DNA of 64,000 nt from DATAXI01 sp963756185 (GTDB lineage: Bacteria > Verrucomicrobiota > Verrucomicrobiia > Chthoniobacterales > Chthoniobacteraceae). The stretch spans positions 496,001-560,000 of the forward strand of contig CAVWMS010000002.1 of assembly GCA_963756185.1 (NCBI GenBank), read 5' to 3'. The stretch's first letter is position 1; the number at the start of each line of letters is the position of its first letter. Both the position numbers and the translations under genes were made by a program. Positions 55,121 through 64,000 of this stretch are shown in pieces. Below the pieces are notes generated by a model. The model ran no database searches and was not told where the DNA came from. It was given only the letters and a program-made list of their open reading frames with translations.

Positions 55121-57448
55121 TCAACCGCCAACCGCTCGCTCCTCCGCCAGTGCTTGCACCATCTCCCGCACCTGGGCGCGCATCTGCCCGCCGCTCCGGC
55201 AATGGCGCCTGAGGAACCGAATCACCGTTTCGCTTCGCTTGTTTTCGGTCGCCGCTTTCAATTCATCGCGCAGCCCATCCAGGAGCGCGAGACGCGTTTC
55301 GACACCCTTCCCGTCGCCGGCTGCCCAATAACCGAGAAACGCCGCCAGCGCGTTCAGGCGCTCCGCGTCGAAATGCAACAACGCTTTGATTTCGGCGATG
55401 CCCGACTCGACGGATCCGGCAATCGAAATTGGCGCCGAGTCCCGCCAGCCGGCATACCGCGCGATAATGGAATCAAGATTTGGCTCGGACGCCGAACGCC
55501 TGCTGAAAACCTGCAGGAATTTGAAACGCGGCATGGCGGATTGGCTAAGCGAAAAGCTGCGGCCCCTGAGCTTGGCGCCGGGCGGCGCGGCATCGCATAC
55601 GCTTGCGCCGGCGAGCGCCATCGTCGGCGACGGACCCGCCATCGCCGGCGCGCACCCCACCAGGCTCGGCTGGTACACTTCATCCACCGCCACCGGCACC
55701 AATTCCGCCCCATCCCACGCCACGAAACAGGTTCCCGCGCACAGCACGTTGTTCTGCTTTGCCAGCGCAATCGCCTCGTCCCTCCGCTCCGCCGCCAGCA
55801 GCGCATCCATCCGCGCCCGCACCCAAAGCAGTTTCACCGCGCGATTCCTCACCGCCGCGCACTCGAACGCGTAACCCCGCTCCGTACCATCCGGCAATTT
55901 TCCCCGCATCCGCACCCCGCTCCCTTCGCCCCGCGCCTTCAGCGCAATGTCGAGCACTTCGCCCGAAAACAAATCCGGCACGCGCTCCGCCTCCCATCCC
56001 TCTTCCACGTCGATTTCGGTCAGCACCGGCAGGCCAATCCGCTCGCCCAGCCCGGCAATCGCCCCGCGGATGTCGTCATTCGGCGTCATCAGGAAACATT
56101 GGCCCCGCTGCTGCCTCGCCATCCTCTTCAGCAGCGCGTCATTCACCGCCGTGTCGATGCCGAACACATGAACCGTCAGCCCGGCATGGCGCCGCAGCAA
56201 TCCCAGCACCTCCCGTTCATTGCCCACCTGCCCGTCCGTGATGATCAGCAGTACCGCCCGCCGTCCGCGCGAATGCTCCTCGATCGCGCCGACCACGTGC
56301 CCATCGCCGGCAACATTTCCGTCCCTCCGTGCGCGCCGATGCTCTCGATATCGCGAAACGCCCGCTGCGCGGCCAGCGTCCGCGCCGGCAGCGGTCTCTC
56401 GGCATAATCGCGATGGGTCGTTTCAAAAAAAGTGATCCACGCGCGGTCCTGCTCGCCCAGCAGCTCCACGAACGCGTGCAGCGCCTCGCACGTCTTGGTC
56501 CATTTCACGCCCTGCATGCTCCCCGAGTTATCCACCAGGAAATAAACATCCTGCTGAAAACCATCCGCGCGCCGGTCGATGCGCGGCGCACGCAGTTGCA
56601 CCAGCGCGTAGCTCTCCTCCCCGTCATCGTAACGCCACGCGCGCGGTGTCAGCGCATTCTCCCGCGGCTCCTTCCACCGCAGCACAAAGTCCCGGTCCGG
56701 CGCCGCGCCGCCATCCGCCAGCGACACCTCCACCGGCTCCCCCGCCGGCTTGCGCACCATCACCGGATGCGACGGCGAGGAGACCGTCTCCGCCATCGCC
56801 GCCAACGGGTCAATCGCGCCCTTCAGGAAAAAGTAAGCCGCGTCCGGGTGCAGCGCATCGATGCGCGGCGGCGAAATCCGCGACGCGTCCGGCGCCTGGT
56901 CGGTGTCATCGACCGTGCCGCGCCCGCTCAGGTCCCGCAGCAGCGGACCGCCCCGGAATGTACCGGATCCCGGGGCAGACCGGAATCCGCAGCGACAATA
57001 GATCCTCCATCCGCTCGACAGTCTGGAAATAAGCGAAGCGCACCACGGCCACGTCGTCCGGCTGCAAGTTCCCCAGCGACAACGTAAACAGGTTCTCCCG
57101 TTCCATCTCCACCAGCGCCGCCCGCCGTCCCTCGGCTTTCTTTTGCTGGTAAATCATCCGCGCCTCGCGCTCCTCCTCCACCCGCGCGCGGATCGTCCGG
57201 TCATTAACCTGCAATTCGCAGCAATAGACCGCCGCGCCCGCCGGCAGCGGAAACGTATAAGTGCAATCGAGCGGGCGCCCCGCCGATTGATGGTAAATCT
57301 GGTCAATCTCGACGCTCACGATGTCGCCGCTCACGTCGAAACGGCACTCGATGCCCTTCAGCGGCAGCGCCACTCGCGTTTCCTCCAGCCACGCGGCGAT
57401 TCCATACCAGCCGCGGTCCCCAGGCACGGGTTGCAATCTCGGGTTCAT
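55121..57448 (-). CDS. VIT and von Willebrand factor A domain protein (frame-shifted)
   Basis: About 775 residues. The N-terminal VIT domain reads GIAAWLEETRVALPLKGIEC, VEIDQIYHQSAGRPLDCTYT and FPLPAGAAVYCCELQVNDR. The vWA domain follows with the metal site VYFLVDNSGSMQGVKWTKTC and LLIITDGQVGNEREVLGLLR. The remainder is a beta-rich region and a helical tail. Two one-base shifts are needed, near 56965 and 56305. No signal peptide is seen, unlike sortase-target homologues, so it is probably cytosolic. The ATG at 57448 overlaps the MerR gene stop by 4 bases. Confidence 0.75.
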
Positions 57449-57969
57449 TTTCTCGGTTCCTTTCTCTCTGACAATCTGGCCCCGCCAATGTTGCCGTTCT
57501 CCGGGGCCTCGAGAATGGCGCGGATTTGCGCCAGCCGCGCCGGCGGGATCGGATTTCCCGTGCGCGAGATCAGCAAAAAATCGCCGCTCAATGGAATCGT
57601 GCGCCACACCTCCTCGTCGCCCGGCAGCAGCCGCACCCGTGGCCGCTCCCGCGCTTCCGCCGCGCCGCGCCGCTGGATTTCCCGCAGCTCCCCGATCGAG
57701 CGCCCGAACAGCAGCTCCCGGATCCGCCGCAGCGGCGCCCCCTGCGCCTGGAGGATGCGCAGCGCGATGAGCTGCAAAAAATGCTTCTCGCCAAATCCAC
57801 CTCCGCCCCCGGCCGCCGGTGCATCCAGCAAACCGATGGTCCGGTAATAGCGGATGCTCCGCTCGGTCACCGCCTCCGCCGCCTGGCCGCTGGCGGGGGC
57901 AATGCCATGCTCCCGGCACCATTCATTGACGGCGCCGGCAAGCTCATCAAGCTGGAGCATTTCCTTCAT
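57445..57969 (-). CDS. MerR-family transcriptional regulator
   Basis: A 174-residue protein with an N-terminal winged helix: AVTERSIRYYRTIGLLDAPA carries the RYYR-x-x-GLL signature, and HFLQLIALRILQAQGAPLRR with IRELLFGRSIGELREIQ forms the dimer helix. The C-terminal 70 residues (RVRLLPGDEEVWRTIPLSGD) show no metal-binding Cys, so the inducer is unknown. It is coupled to the VIT/vWA gene and probably controls it. Confidence 0.8.
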   Translation of the reverse strand: MKEMLQLDELAGAVNEWCREHGIAPASGQAAEAVTERSIRYYRTIGLLDAPAAGGGGGFGEKHFLQLIALRILQAQGAPLRRIRELLFGRSIGELREIQRRGAAEARERPRVRLLPGDEEVWRTIPLSGDFLLISRTGNPIPPARLAQIRAILEAPENGNIGGARLSERKEPRK

Positions 57970-58095
57970 GACAGCACTCTACAGTGTCACAGTGTTACTG
58001 TCAAACGACAATTTTCACCCCGTCCGTTTCCGCCCTCTCGGCCAAATCATCCCTTGCTTGCGGCTCCGTCGGCATTCGTGCTAGTTTTTTGGCCA

Positions 58096-58347
58096 ATGAG
58101 CACACTCGCTGACATCGAGGCCGCCGTGGATATGCTGCCGCGCCGACAGCAGGGCCTCCTCTTGCGCAGCCTGGCGAAACGCCTGATCGGTCCGAGTTGC
58201 TATGACCTTGCGCGCGACTTGTTCGAGAAGCCTGGAAAGCTGGGCGCCAGCGGAAAGCGGGATCTCTCCACGAATAGAGCGCACCTGGCGAATTTCGGGC
58301 GACCGTCAGCTAAGCGCCAACGCTCCAGTAATAGTTCAATGATATAG
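58096..58347 (+). CDS. Small antitoxin-like protein
   Basis: An 83-residue protein. The start STLADIEAAVDMLPRRQQGL resembles helical antitoxin openings, followed by PSCYDLARDLFEKPGKLGAS then GKRDLSTNRAHLANFG, a tail found in a family of small Verrucomicrobia/cyanobacterial antitoxin-like proteins. A companion PIN or RelE toxin is not seen immediately downstream, so it is an orphan or its partner has been lost. Assignment rests on recalled patterns. Confidence 0.45.
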   Translation: MSTLADIEAAVDMLPRRQQGLLLRSLAKRLIGPSCYDLARDLFEKPGKLGASGKRDLSTNRAHLANFGRPSAKRQRSSNSSMI

Positions 58348-58398
58348 TTCATACCGAAACGCCTTGACCCATGTGGTGCAACCACATAGTTCATTTCC

Positions 58399-58980
58399 AT
58401 GGCGTTCTCCCGCCGCAGCACCACCCTGGCCGTCCTCAGGGGCATCCTCGGACCCCTCCACGGCCAGGAGGCGCGCTTCGCACGTCTCCTGGGCCGCAGC
58501 GTTTCCTGGGTCAAGAAGGTCAGCTCCGGCATCGAGCCGCTCACCGAAAAAACTGCCCTCCTCGCCGAGGCCCGCACCGGCATCAGCGCCGCATGGCTCT
58601 TGAAACGCAGCACCGCGTCGCCTCCCGTTTCTCCCGCCGGAACCCCCTACGATTTCGCCGCATTCGAGCAACACCGCGCCCGTCCCAACTCCCTTTCATC
58701 CATTTCTTTTCCTTCATTCATGCCCGCCGTCGCCGGCATCGCCTCCTCCGCCCAGCGCAAAGGCCGCGCTTCGCTTTTCAACTACCGTCTCGCGCGCTTC
58801 ATCGAGGATTGCCAGGAAGAATTCGGTTTCGACAAACCCGCCGCCGAATCAACGAAGACAACGGCGAAATCCGATCCGCGACGACCCACCCGACCCCCAT
58901 CCAAACGCCCATCACGCATCAATCCCTCCAAAATCCCCGAGCCCGAACCCGACAACAACCTCGACGTTCACCTCCTATAA
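58399..58980 (+). CDS. HTH-type DNA-binding protein, hypothetical
   Basis: A 193-residue protein. Residues 8-70 look like a lambda-repressor-like helix-turn-helix: VLRGILGPLHGQEARFARLL then GRSVSWVKKVSSGIEPLTEK and TGISAAWLL. The C-terminal 50 residues are rich in Pro, Arg and Lys (RRPTRPPSKRPSRINPSKIP), as in DNA-associated tails. No partner gene suggests its target. It is convergent with ribE. Confidence 0.5.
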   Translation: MAFSRRSTTLAVLRGILGPLHGQEARFARLLGRSVSWVKKVSSGIEPLTEKTALLAEARTGISAAWLLKRSTASPPVSPAGTPYDFAAFEQHRARPNSLSSISFPSFMPAVAGIASSAQRKGRASLFNYRLARFIEDCQEEFGFDKPAAESTKTTAKSDPRRPTRPPSKRPSRINPSKIPEPEPDNNLDVHLL

Positions 58981-59079
58981 AATCTGCCTGCCCGCCACGC
59001 CTGAGCGTAGCGATGCGGGCGTGGCGCCAATCTCCGCCAGAGGACGGATTCGTCCTTTGGCGAATGCGGATAAAGCCCC

Positions 59080-59665
59080 TCATCGCCCGCAAATCCGCTC
59101 GACATATTTCGCCAGCAGATCGAACTCGAGATTCGACCCGCCCCCCCGCCTGCACCTCTCGCAGGTTCGTCTGCTCGCGCGTATGCGGAATGATCCACAC
59201 CGCAAAGCTCTCCTCCCCCACCTCCGCCACCGTCAGCGAAATCCCATCCACCGAGATCGACCCCTTCTCGACCACATATTTCGCAAAATCACGCGGCAGC
59301 TCGATATCCAGCCGGTAATCCTCGCCCGCCCGCTCCCACCCCCGCACCGCGGCCGTGCAATCGACATGCCCCTGCACGAAATGCCCGCCCAGCCGCCCAT
59401 TCGCCGCCAGCGCCCGCTCCAGGTTCACCAGCGCCGGCTCGTTGCCCAGGTTCGTCCGCCGCAGCGTCTCCTCCAGCAGATCGAACTCCAGCGTCCCATC
59501 CCCCGGCGCCGTCGCCACCGTCAGGCAGCAGCCGTTCACCGCCACGCTCTCGCCCACCCGGCATTCCGCCGCCAGCCGCCCCGCGCGCACGATCAGCCGC
59601 GACGCCCCGGCACTCCGCCGCAGCGCCTCCACCGTCCCGGTTTCCTCGACCAATCCCGTAAACAT
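59080..59665 (-). CDS. ribE: Riboflavin synthase alpha subunit (frame break in C7)
   Basis: Dismutates 6,7-dimethyl-8-ribityllumazine to riboflavin. The start MFTGLVEETGTVEALRR is canonical. Two lumazine-binding halves are seen: GESVAVNGCCLTV with FDLLEETLRRTNLG, and GHFVQGHVDCTAAV, EKGSISVDGISLTVAEV with TREQTNLREV. The frame breaks at a run of seven C near 59140; the corrected end is NLEFDLLAKYVERICGR with the stop at 59080. Length about 195 residues, as expected. Other riboflavin genes are not nearby and no FMN riboswitch is seen in the 115-base upstream gap. Confidence 0.9.
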
Positions 59666-59780
59666 CCCACCCATCTCAACCCAACCCGGCCCGCAACGCA
59701 CCACAAAAACCGCTCCCTCAACAGGCGTTGCAAATTCAGTTCCAGTGGGAGAATGTCCTGATCCACCCAATGCCCTGACC

Positions 59781-60704
59781 ATGGAAAAAGTGATCATCGT
59801 CGGCACCGGTTGCGCCGGTCTCACCGCCGCCATTTACGCCGCCCGCGCCAGCCTCCACCCCCTCGTCCTCGAGGGGCACGAGCCCGGCGGCCAGCTTTCC
59901 AGCACCACGCTCGTCGAGAATTTTCCCGGCTTCGTGGAAGGCATCGATGGCCCCATGCTCATCATGAACATGAAAGCCCAGGCCCAGCGTTTCGGCGCCC
60001 GCTTCCAGTTCTCCAAGGTCACCGCCTTCGAGCCCAAACAGGCCCACGTCAGCATCCAGCTCGATGGCGCGGAATGGCTCGACACCCGCACCCTCATCGT
60101 CGCCAGCGGCGCCTCGGCCCGCTGGCTCGGCCTCGATCGCGAGCGCGACCTCGTTGGCCACGGCCTCACCTCCTGCGCCACCTGCGACGGCGCTTTTTAT
60201 CGCGATGTCCCCGTCGCCGTCGTTGGCGGCGGCGATTCCGCCTGCGAGGAGGCCAGCTTCCTCACTCGCTTCGCCTCGAAGGTCTATCTCGTCCATCGCC
60301 GCGACAAGCTGCGCGCTTCGAAAATCATGGCCGACCGCGCCCTCGGCAATCCCAAGATCGAGCCCGTCTGGAACGCCGCCGTCACCCGATACCTGACCGA
60401 CGACCAGAACGAAATGCGCGCCGTCAAACTGCACGACACCGTCACCGGCCTCGAGCGCGAGCTCGATGTCAAATGCGTCTTCGTCGCCATCGGCCACACC
60501 CCCAACACCGCCCCCTTCCGCGGCAAGCTCGACATGGACGCCGATGGCTATCTCCTCCGCAAAAACGGCACCCATACCAACATCCCGGGCGTTTTCGCCG
60601 CCGGCGATGTCGCCGACCGCGTTTACAAGCAGGCCGTCACCGCCGCCGGCCAGGGCTGCGCCGCCGCGCTCGACGCCGAGCGCCATCTTGCGCATTTTGA
60701 ATAG
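59781..60704 (+). CDS. trxB: Thioredoxin reductase
   Basis: NADPH-dependent flavoenzyme of 307 residues. FAD loop VIIVGTGCAGLTAAIYAARA (residues 4-23), the redox-active disulfide SCATCDGAF (Cys132 and Cys135), the NADPH loop VAVVGGGDSACEEASFLTRF and the C-terminal GVFAAGDVADRVYKQAVTAA all match TrxB. The ATG at 59781 is the only start that fits. Thioredoxin itself is not in the window. Divergent from ribE. Confidence 0.95.
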   Translation: MEKVIIVGTGCAGLTAAIYAARASLHPLVLEGHEPGGQLSSTTLVENFPGFVEGIDGPMLIMNMKAQAQRFGARFQFSKVTAFEPKQAHVSIQLDGAEWLDTRTLIVASGASARWLGLDRERDLVGHGLTSCATCDGAFYRDVPVAVVGGGDSACEEASFLTRFASKVYLVHRRDKLRASKIMADRALGNPKIEPVWNAAVTRYLTDDQNEMRAVKLHDTVTGLERELDVKCVFVAIGHTPNTAPFRGKLDMDADGYLLRKNGTHTNIPGVFAAGDVADRVYKQAVTAAGQGCAAALDAERHLAHFE

Positions 60705-60755
60705 CGCCTCCATCCAGCGCGGGGCAGGGGAGTTGCCGCCTGGAAACTTGCGCGC

Positions 60756-61931
60756 ATGAAAATCTGCGACCTGACCCAGTTTTACTCTCCGGTCAGCGGC
60801 GGCGTTAAACGTTACCTCCACGAAAAAGTCGCCTACCTCCACGCCCACACCTCGCAGGACCGCCACATCCTCATCGTCCCGGGGCCCGAGGACAGCACCG
60901 TCGAGGAAGGCCGCTCCCGCGTTTACACCATTCGCTCCCCGCTCGTCTCGCGCACCTCCCGTTACCGCGCGCTTCTCCGCCTCGAGGCCGTCGAGCGCAT
61001 CCTCGAACGCGAGATGCCCGATATCATCGAATCCGGCGACCCCTACCAGGTCGCCTGGAAAGCCGTCGCTTCCGGCGGGGCGCTCCGCATCCCGGTCGTC
61101 GCCTTTTACCATTCCCATTTCCCGGAGGCTTACTTCCGCAGCGCGGGCAAATTCTTCGGCCGCACCGCCACGGAATTCGTCATGGACCTCAGCCGCCGCT
61201 ACGTCTGCACCCTCTACAACCGCTTTGCCCGCACCCTCGTGCCATCGCCCGCCCTCGGCGACCTGCTCCGCGACTGGGGCGTCCACAACGTCGAGAACAT
61301 CGACCTCGGCGTGAACACCGCCGTCTTCAAGCCCGAGCCCAACGATTGCGCCGCCACGCGCGCCGACCTCGGCATTCCCCCGGGCCGCATCCTGCTCCTC
61401 TACGTCGGACGCCTCGCGGCGGAAAAAAACACCCGCGTCCTCTTCGAGGCGTTCGAGCTGCTCTCCCTCCAGCAGCCGGGCCGCTTCCATCTCCTCGCCA
61501 TCGGCGACGGCGGCCAGCGCGGCCGCCTCCAGGATTTGCAAAGCGCCACCGGCGCCGTCACCTGGCATTCCTATTGCGCGGATATGGACCGGCTCGCCCG
61601 GTTCTACCGCGCCGCCGATCTCTTCGTCCATCCCGGCGTTCAGGAGACCTTCGGCCTCGTCGCCCTCGAGAGTCAGGCATGCGGCACTCCCGTCGTCGGC
61701 ATCGCCGGCAGCTACATGGACCGCATCATCTTCAACTCCCAGCAGGATTGGGCTCGCGAAAACTCCGGGCCCGCCCTCGCCCAGGCCATCCAGGAGTCAG
61801 CCGATGCCAATCTCGCGCACACCGGACGCGCCACCAGCTCCAAGGTCCGCTCCCTTTACTCCTGGACCAGCGTTTTTGACCGACTGTTTGCAATTTACCG
61901 CCAGGTCGTGAAAGACTACCGCCAGCCATGA
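60756..61931 (+). CDS. Glycosyltransferase family 4-like protein
   Basis: A 391-residue GT-B enzyme that transfers sugar from a nucleotide or phospho donor. MKICDLTQFYSPVSGGVKRY is the acceptor-domain start with the Gly-rich loop; LLYVGRLAAEKNTRVLFEAF and FVHPGVQETFGLVALESQAC (ExFGxxxxE) form the donor site. The closest pattern I recall is the MgtA/PimB-like mannosyl- or glucosyltransferase group. The acetyltransferase gene overlaps its stop by 4 bases, pointing to a shared lipid or glycan target. Confidence 0.88.
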   Translation: MKICDLTQFYSPVSGGVKRYLHEKVAYLHAHTSQDRHILIVPGPEDSTVEEGRSRVYTIRSPLVSRTSRYRALLRLEAVERILEREMPDIIESGDPYQVAWKAVASGGALRIPVVAFYHSHFPEAYFRSAGKFFGRTATEFVMDLSRRYVCTLYNRFARTLVPSPALGDLLRDWGVHNVENIDLGVNTAVFKPEPNDCAATRADLGIPPGRILLLYVGRLAAEKNTRVLFEAFELLSLQQPGRFHLLAIGDGGQRGRLQDLQSATGAVTWHSYCADMDRLARFYRAADLFVHPGVQETFGLVALESQACGTPVVGIAGSYMDRIIFNSQQDWARENSGPALAQAIQESADANLAHTGRATSSKVRSLYSWTSVFDRLFAIYRQVVKDYRQP

Positions 61932-62635
61932 ACGGGCCCAGGAACTTCCAGATTCGCAAATTCCGCCCCTCGGACCGCGAGACCGTCCGGCGTCTCTGTT
62001 GCGACACCGGCTTTCTCGGCAACCCCATCGACCCCGTCTTCGAGGACCGCGACCTCTTCGCCGATTTTCTCACCGCCTTCTACACCGATTGGGAGCCCGA
62101 GTCCGCCTTCGTCATCGAGGTCGATGGCCAGGTCAAGGGTTACCTCCTCGGTTCCCGCCAGCCCTTCCGCCAGCAGCTCTACAGCATTTACCAGAACGTC
62201 GTCCTCTTTTGCAAAACGCTCTGCCGTTACTGGGGCTACAACGTCGCCTCGCGCCGCTTCGTCCACTGGATCATTCTTCACGGCTGGCGCGAGGTGCCCG
62301 CCGCACCGCGCCGCACCGCCCATTTCCACATCAATCTCCTGGCCGAAGCCCGCAACGTCCCCACCACGCGCGCATTGATGGACGCATATCTCGCCTACCT
62401 CGCCGAGCATGGCGAGAAGCGTGTCTACGGACAAATGGTCACCTTCGAAAGCCGCCGCGGCGCCAAGATGTTCGAGCGTTACGGGTTCAAGGTCCTCAAC
62501 CGCGCCGAAATATCAAAGTACCGCCGGTTTCATCCCGAGCCCGTCTACCTCTGCACCGTAATCAAGGACCTCGAGGAAAACAGCCAGCTCTACTCGAAGG
62601 AAGACGAGGTCGAGGAAACCGCCTCGGCGAAATAA
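61928..62635 (+). CDS. GNAT-family N-acetyltransferase
   Basis: A 235-residue acetyltransferase. FQIRKFRPSDRETVRRLCCD is the usual first strand-helix; ESAFVIEVDGQVKGYLLGSR is the central strand pair; FHINLLAEARNVPTTRALMD then EHGEKRVYGQMVTF and AKMFERYGFKVLNRAEI complete the acetyl-CoA fold. The A motif is atypical (few Gly residues). It overlaps the glycosyltransferase gene and may acetylate the same product; the substrate is unknown. Confidence 0.8.
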   Translation: MNGPRNFQIRKFRPSDRETVRRLCCDTGFLGNPIDPVFEDRDLFADFLTAFYTDWEPESAFVIEVDGQVKGYLLGSRQPFRQQLYSIYQNVVLFCKTLCRYWGYNVASRRFVHWIILHGWREVPAAPRRTAHFHINLLAEARNVPTTRALMDAYLAYLAEHGEKRVYGQMVTFESRRGAKMFERYGFKVLNRAEISKYRRFHPEPVYLCTVIKDLEENSQLYSKEDEVEETASAK

Positions 62636-62864
62636 CGCGGGCTTCCGCGTTACCAGCTACTGATTGAGAGAGGGAGCGAGAAAAGATCGAGCGAGAGCTT
62701 GCTGCTCGACAGGTTGGATGAGGTCGCAAATTGCGACCTCAAGGCGTGCGGAAAAGCGTCATGGCTGCCGCGTCTGGCCTTTGAAATGCCAAATTGACAT
62801 CTCAATTGGTGACTTATTGGTGTTCCGGCCTTGAATTTTACGCCAATGCAGGCACTTTTTAACC

Positions 62865-63095
62865 GTGAGCAACGCGACCACCGAGATTGTTCGACTATGC
62901 GAGGCCTTGCCGGAGGAGAAGCGCATAGAGGTAATGGATTTTGCCCGGTTCCTGCTCGGTCGGACAGAGCATCCTGACGACCGGGCTTGGGAGGAGCGTT
63001 TGGCAGACCCTGTTCGGCGCCCAAAGTTGGAAGCATTCTTGCAGCGATCCGCAGCAGAAGGTGGCGATGAACCTCTCGATTTAAGGCGGCTGTGA
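62865..63095 (+). CDS. Antitoxin of a type II toxin-antitoxin pair
   Basis: A 76-residue protein with a helical start (TEIVRLCEALPEEKRIEVMD) and FARFLLGR, the pattern of DUF2281-like antitoxins, then an acidic tail (AAEGGDEPLDLRRL) that would neutralise the toxin. GTG or ATG-type start at 62865. The toxin start overlaps its stop by 4 bases, the classic arrangement. Confidence 0.65.
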   Translation: MSNATTEIVRLCEALPEEKRIEVMDFARFLLGRTEHPDDRAWEERLADPVRRPKLEAFLQRSAAEGGDEPLDLRRL

Positions 63096-63356
63096 ACAGC
63101 CGAACCCGGCCCAGCTTTTGGCAAGCCTACGAAGCTCTGGATTCAGCCACTCAGAAGTCAGCGCGCGCAAGTAACGCTCTCTTTGTCCAAAAATCCGAAC
63201 CATCCGTCATTGCGGTTCAAGAAGCTGGGCGGTTACGAGTATATTTGGTCAGTGCGAGTGACCGAGCAATATCGAGCTGTCGGGGAACGCCGGGGAGATA
63301 CGATTTGGTGGGTGTGGATCGGAACTCATAACCAATTCGACAAGCTGTTTTCCTGA
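63092..63356 (+). CDS. RelE/ParE-like toxin (frame break in A5)
   Basis: Beginning NSRTRPSFWQAYEALDSATQ KSARAS, the frame goes astray at an AAAAA run near 63190. In the corrected frame it continues KNPNHPSLRFKKLGGYEYIW then SVRVTEQYRAVGERRGDTIW and WVWIGTHNQFDKLFS with a stop at 63354. LRFKKL, SVRVTEQYRA and the final HNQFDKL are hallmarks of the RelE/ParE fold. About 87 residues. Whether it is active depends on the missing base being an artefact. Confidence 0.7.
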
Positions 63357-63397
63357 ACCTCATCACACGGCATGCCGTCCTGATCGCTTCCGAACTC

Positions 63398-63826
63398 CTA
63401 CAGCATCCCATTCCTCTTCAGCACAAACCCAATCGTCCGAATCAACTCATCATTGCTCACCGGCTTGTGCAGCACCACCGCCTCCGGAAGCTTCGCGAGA
63501 AAACTCACCACCTCCGGTTTGTCCGGATATCCCGTGATGAAGATGAACCGCGGGCACAGATGCGGTTTCGTCCGCTCGACCGCCTGGTAAAACATGTCTC
63601 CCGGCATCCGCGGCATCATCATGTCGCACATGATGAGGTCGAAATCGAACCGCATGATTTCATTTAACCCATCCACGCCGTGGCCCACCGTCGTCACCAC
63701 GAAATTGTGCGTTTCAAGCAAGTGCTTGAGCGTGTCGGCCAGCTCGATGTCGTCATCGAGCAGCAGGATGCTCTTGATCGTGTGACTGGAGGTGGGCTGC
63801 GAAGATTCGCTTTGTGACACTGCCAT
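63398..63826 (-). CDS. Response regulator receiver protein
   Basis: A 142-residue stand-alone receiver. ILLLDDDIELADTLKHLLET has the acidic triad, IMCDMMMPRMPGD has the phospho-Asp (D68), FIFITGYPDK the switch Thr and VVLHKPVSNDEL the Lys. A Ser/Thr-rich N-terminus of 17 residues precedes the domain. No output domain. The upstream gene on the same strand, cut by the window edge, may encode its partner kinase. Confidence 0.9.
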   Translation of the reverse strand: MAVSQSESSQPTSSHTIKSILLLDDDIELADTLKHLLETHNFVVTTVGHGVDGLNEIMRFDFDLIMCDMMMPRMPGDMFYQAVERTKPHLCPRFIFITGYPDKPEVVSFLAKLPEAVVLHKPVSNDELIRTIGFVLKRNGML

Positions 63827-63838
63827 CCGTGGAAACTA

Positions 63839-64000
63839 TCAACGCAAAATAAAAGCGCCAGCGCGAATCTCGGTGGTGCCCCAAATTTGAAATCCGCGAG
63901 AATCAGCGACCTCTCGCGAGGCAGATTTTGCACTTGCACCCCAAAGGCGAAAAATGTCGGACCCCGACAACTTTCCCATCGGGTCTTCGATCAGCACGCT
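63839..64000 (-). CDS. Possible C-terminal end of an upstream gene (partial)
   Basis: An open frame of 53 codons runs from the window edge to a stop at 63839, 12 bases before the response regulator start. It reads SVLIEDPMGKLSGSDIFRLW and ends GTTEIRAGAFILR. No domain is recognised, and short open frames are common at this GC content, so this is tentative. Confidence 0.25.
   Translation of the reverse strand, partial: SVLIEDPMGKLSGSDIFRLWGASAKSASREVADSRGFQIWGTTEIRAGAFILR

Noticed and set aside
59666..59780. FMN riboswitch upstream of ribE
   Set aside because: No RFN-element conserved segments were found in the 115-base gap on the minus strand.
59736..61631. Minus-strand ORF of 631 codons over trxB and the glycosyltransferase
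   Set aside because: Gly/Ala/Glu-rich antisense shadow of two clearly identified genes.

Overview
The window is GC-rich bacterial chromosome, most likely from the Verrucomicrobiota. The clues are two exported DNRLRE-type proteins with C-terminal PEP-CTERM sorting signals, a pseudopilin-like protein of the H-X9-DG type, a VIT/vWA protein, an M28 glutaminyl-cyclase-like peptidase and many TPR proteins. The phylum is an inference from gene content; there is no rRNA in the window.

Layout. 0-2 kb: a family 2 glycosyltransferase (cut by the window edge) and rfbA, probably the end of a polysaccharide / dTDP-rhamnose locus. 1.7-6.2 kb: an array in which the last 210 bp of rfbA plus a decayed REP-associated (Y1) transposase tail are repeated, with low-GC ORFs of unknown function between copies and an IS66 scar at the end. 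6.3-9.9 kb: two paralogous PEP-CTERM proteins, a pseudopilin-like protein and a tungstate/molybdate-type binding lipoprotein. 10-15 kb: ModE-like regulator, dTDP-sugar epimerase-like gene, lipoate ligase-like gene, parB, M28 peptidase, a rhodanese-YceI fusion and a response regulator; nearly all of these carry single-base frame breaks. 15.6-22.5 kb: tRNA-Arg, a lower-GC GT-C/TPR membrane protein, a divergent membrane pyrophosphatase and malic enzyme.

22.6-40.3 kb is the metabolic centrepiece, all on the minus strand. In transcription order it runs sufS, sufU, nifJ (pyruvate:ferredoxin oxidoreductase), a dihydroorotate dehydrogenase-like gene, hypA, hypB, hoxE, hoxF, hoxU, hoxY, hoxH, a maturation protease, hypF, hypC, hypD, hypE. 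It encodes a group 3d-type NAD-linked [NiFe] hydrogenase with its complete maturation set, next to a ferredoxin-reducing pyruvate oxidase and Fe-S assembly genes. This suggests fermentative or microaerobic hydrogen metabolism.

40.5-50.1 kb: small Verrucomicrobia-like unknowns, a TAT-exported DUF362 protein, a TPR-membrane plus TPR-AAA ATPase pair, a secreted lyase-like protein, a monooxygenase and an iron-type alcohol dehydrogenase. 50.2-53.6 kb: Ku and LigD (phosphoesterase-ligase, then a separate polymerase) for bacterial end joining. 53.6-55.1 kb: MIF-like tautomerase, a dtd gene truncated by a 101-bp mini-element, and a candidate structured RNA with terminator. 55.1-64 kb: VIT/vWA protein with MerR regulator, orphan antitoxin, HTH protein, riboflavin synthase, thioredoxin reductase, glycosyltransferase, GNAT acetyltransferase, a toxin-antitoxin pair and a response regulator.

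Sequence quality. At least 25 conserved genes or gene segments are interrupted by one-base frame shifts, often in homopolymers and with both halves well conserved. They look more like assembly or read errors than gene decay, so broken genes are reported as single loci with the break positions stated.
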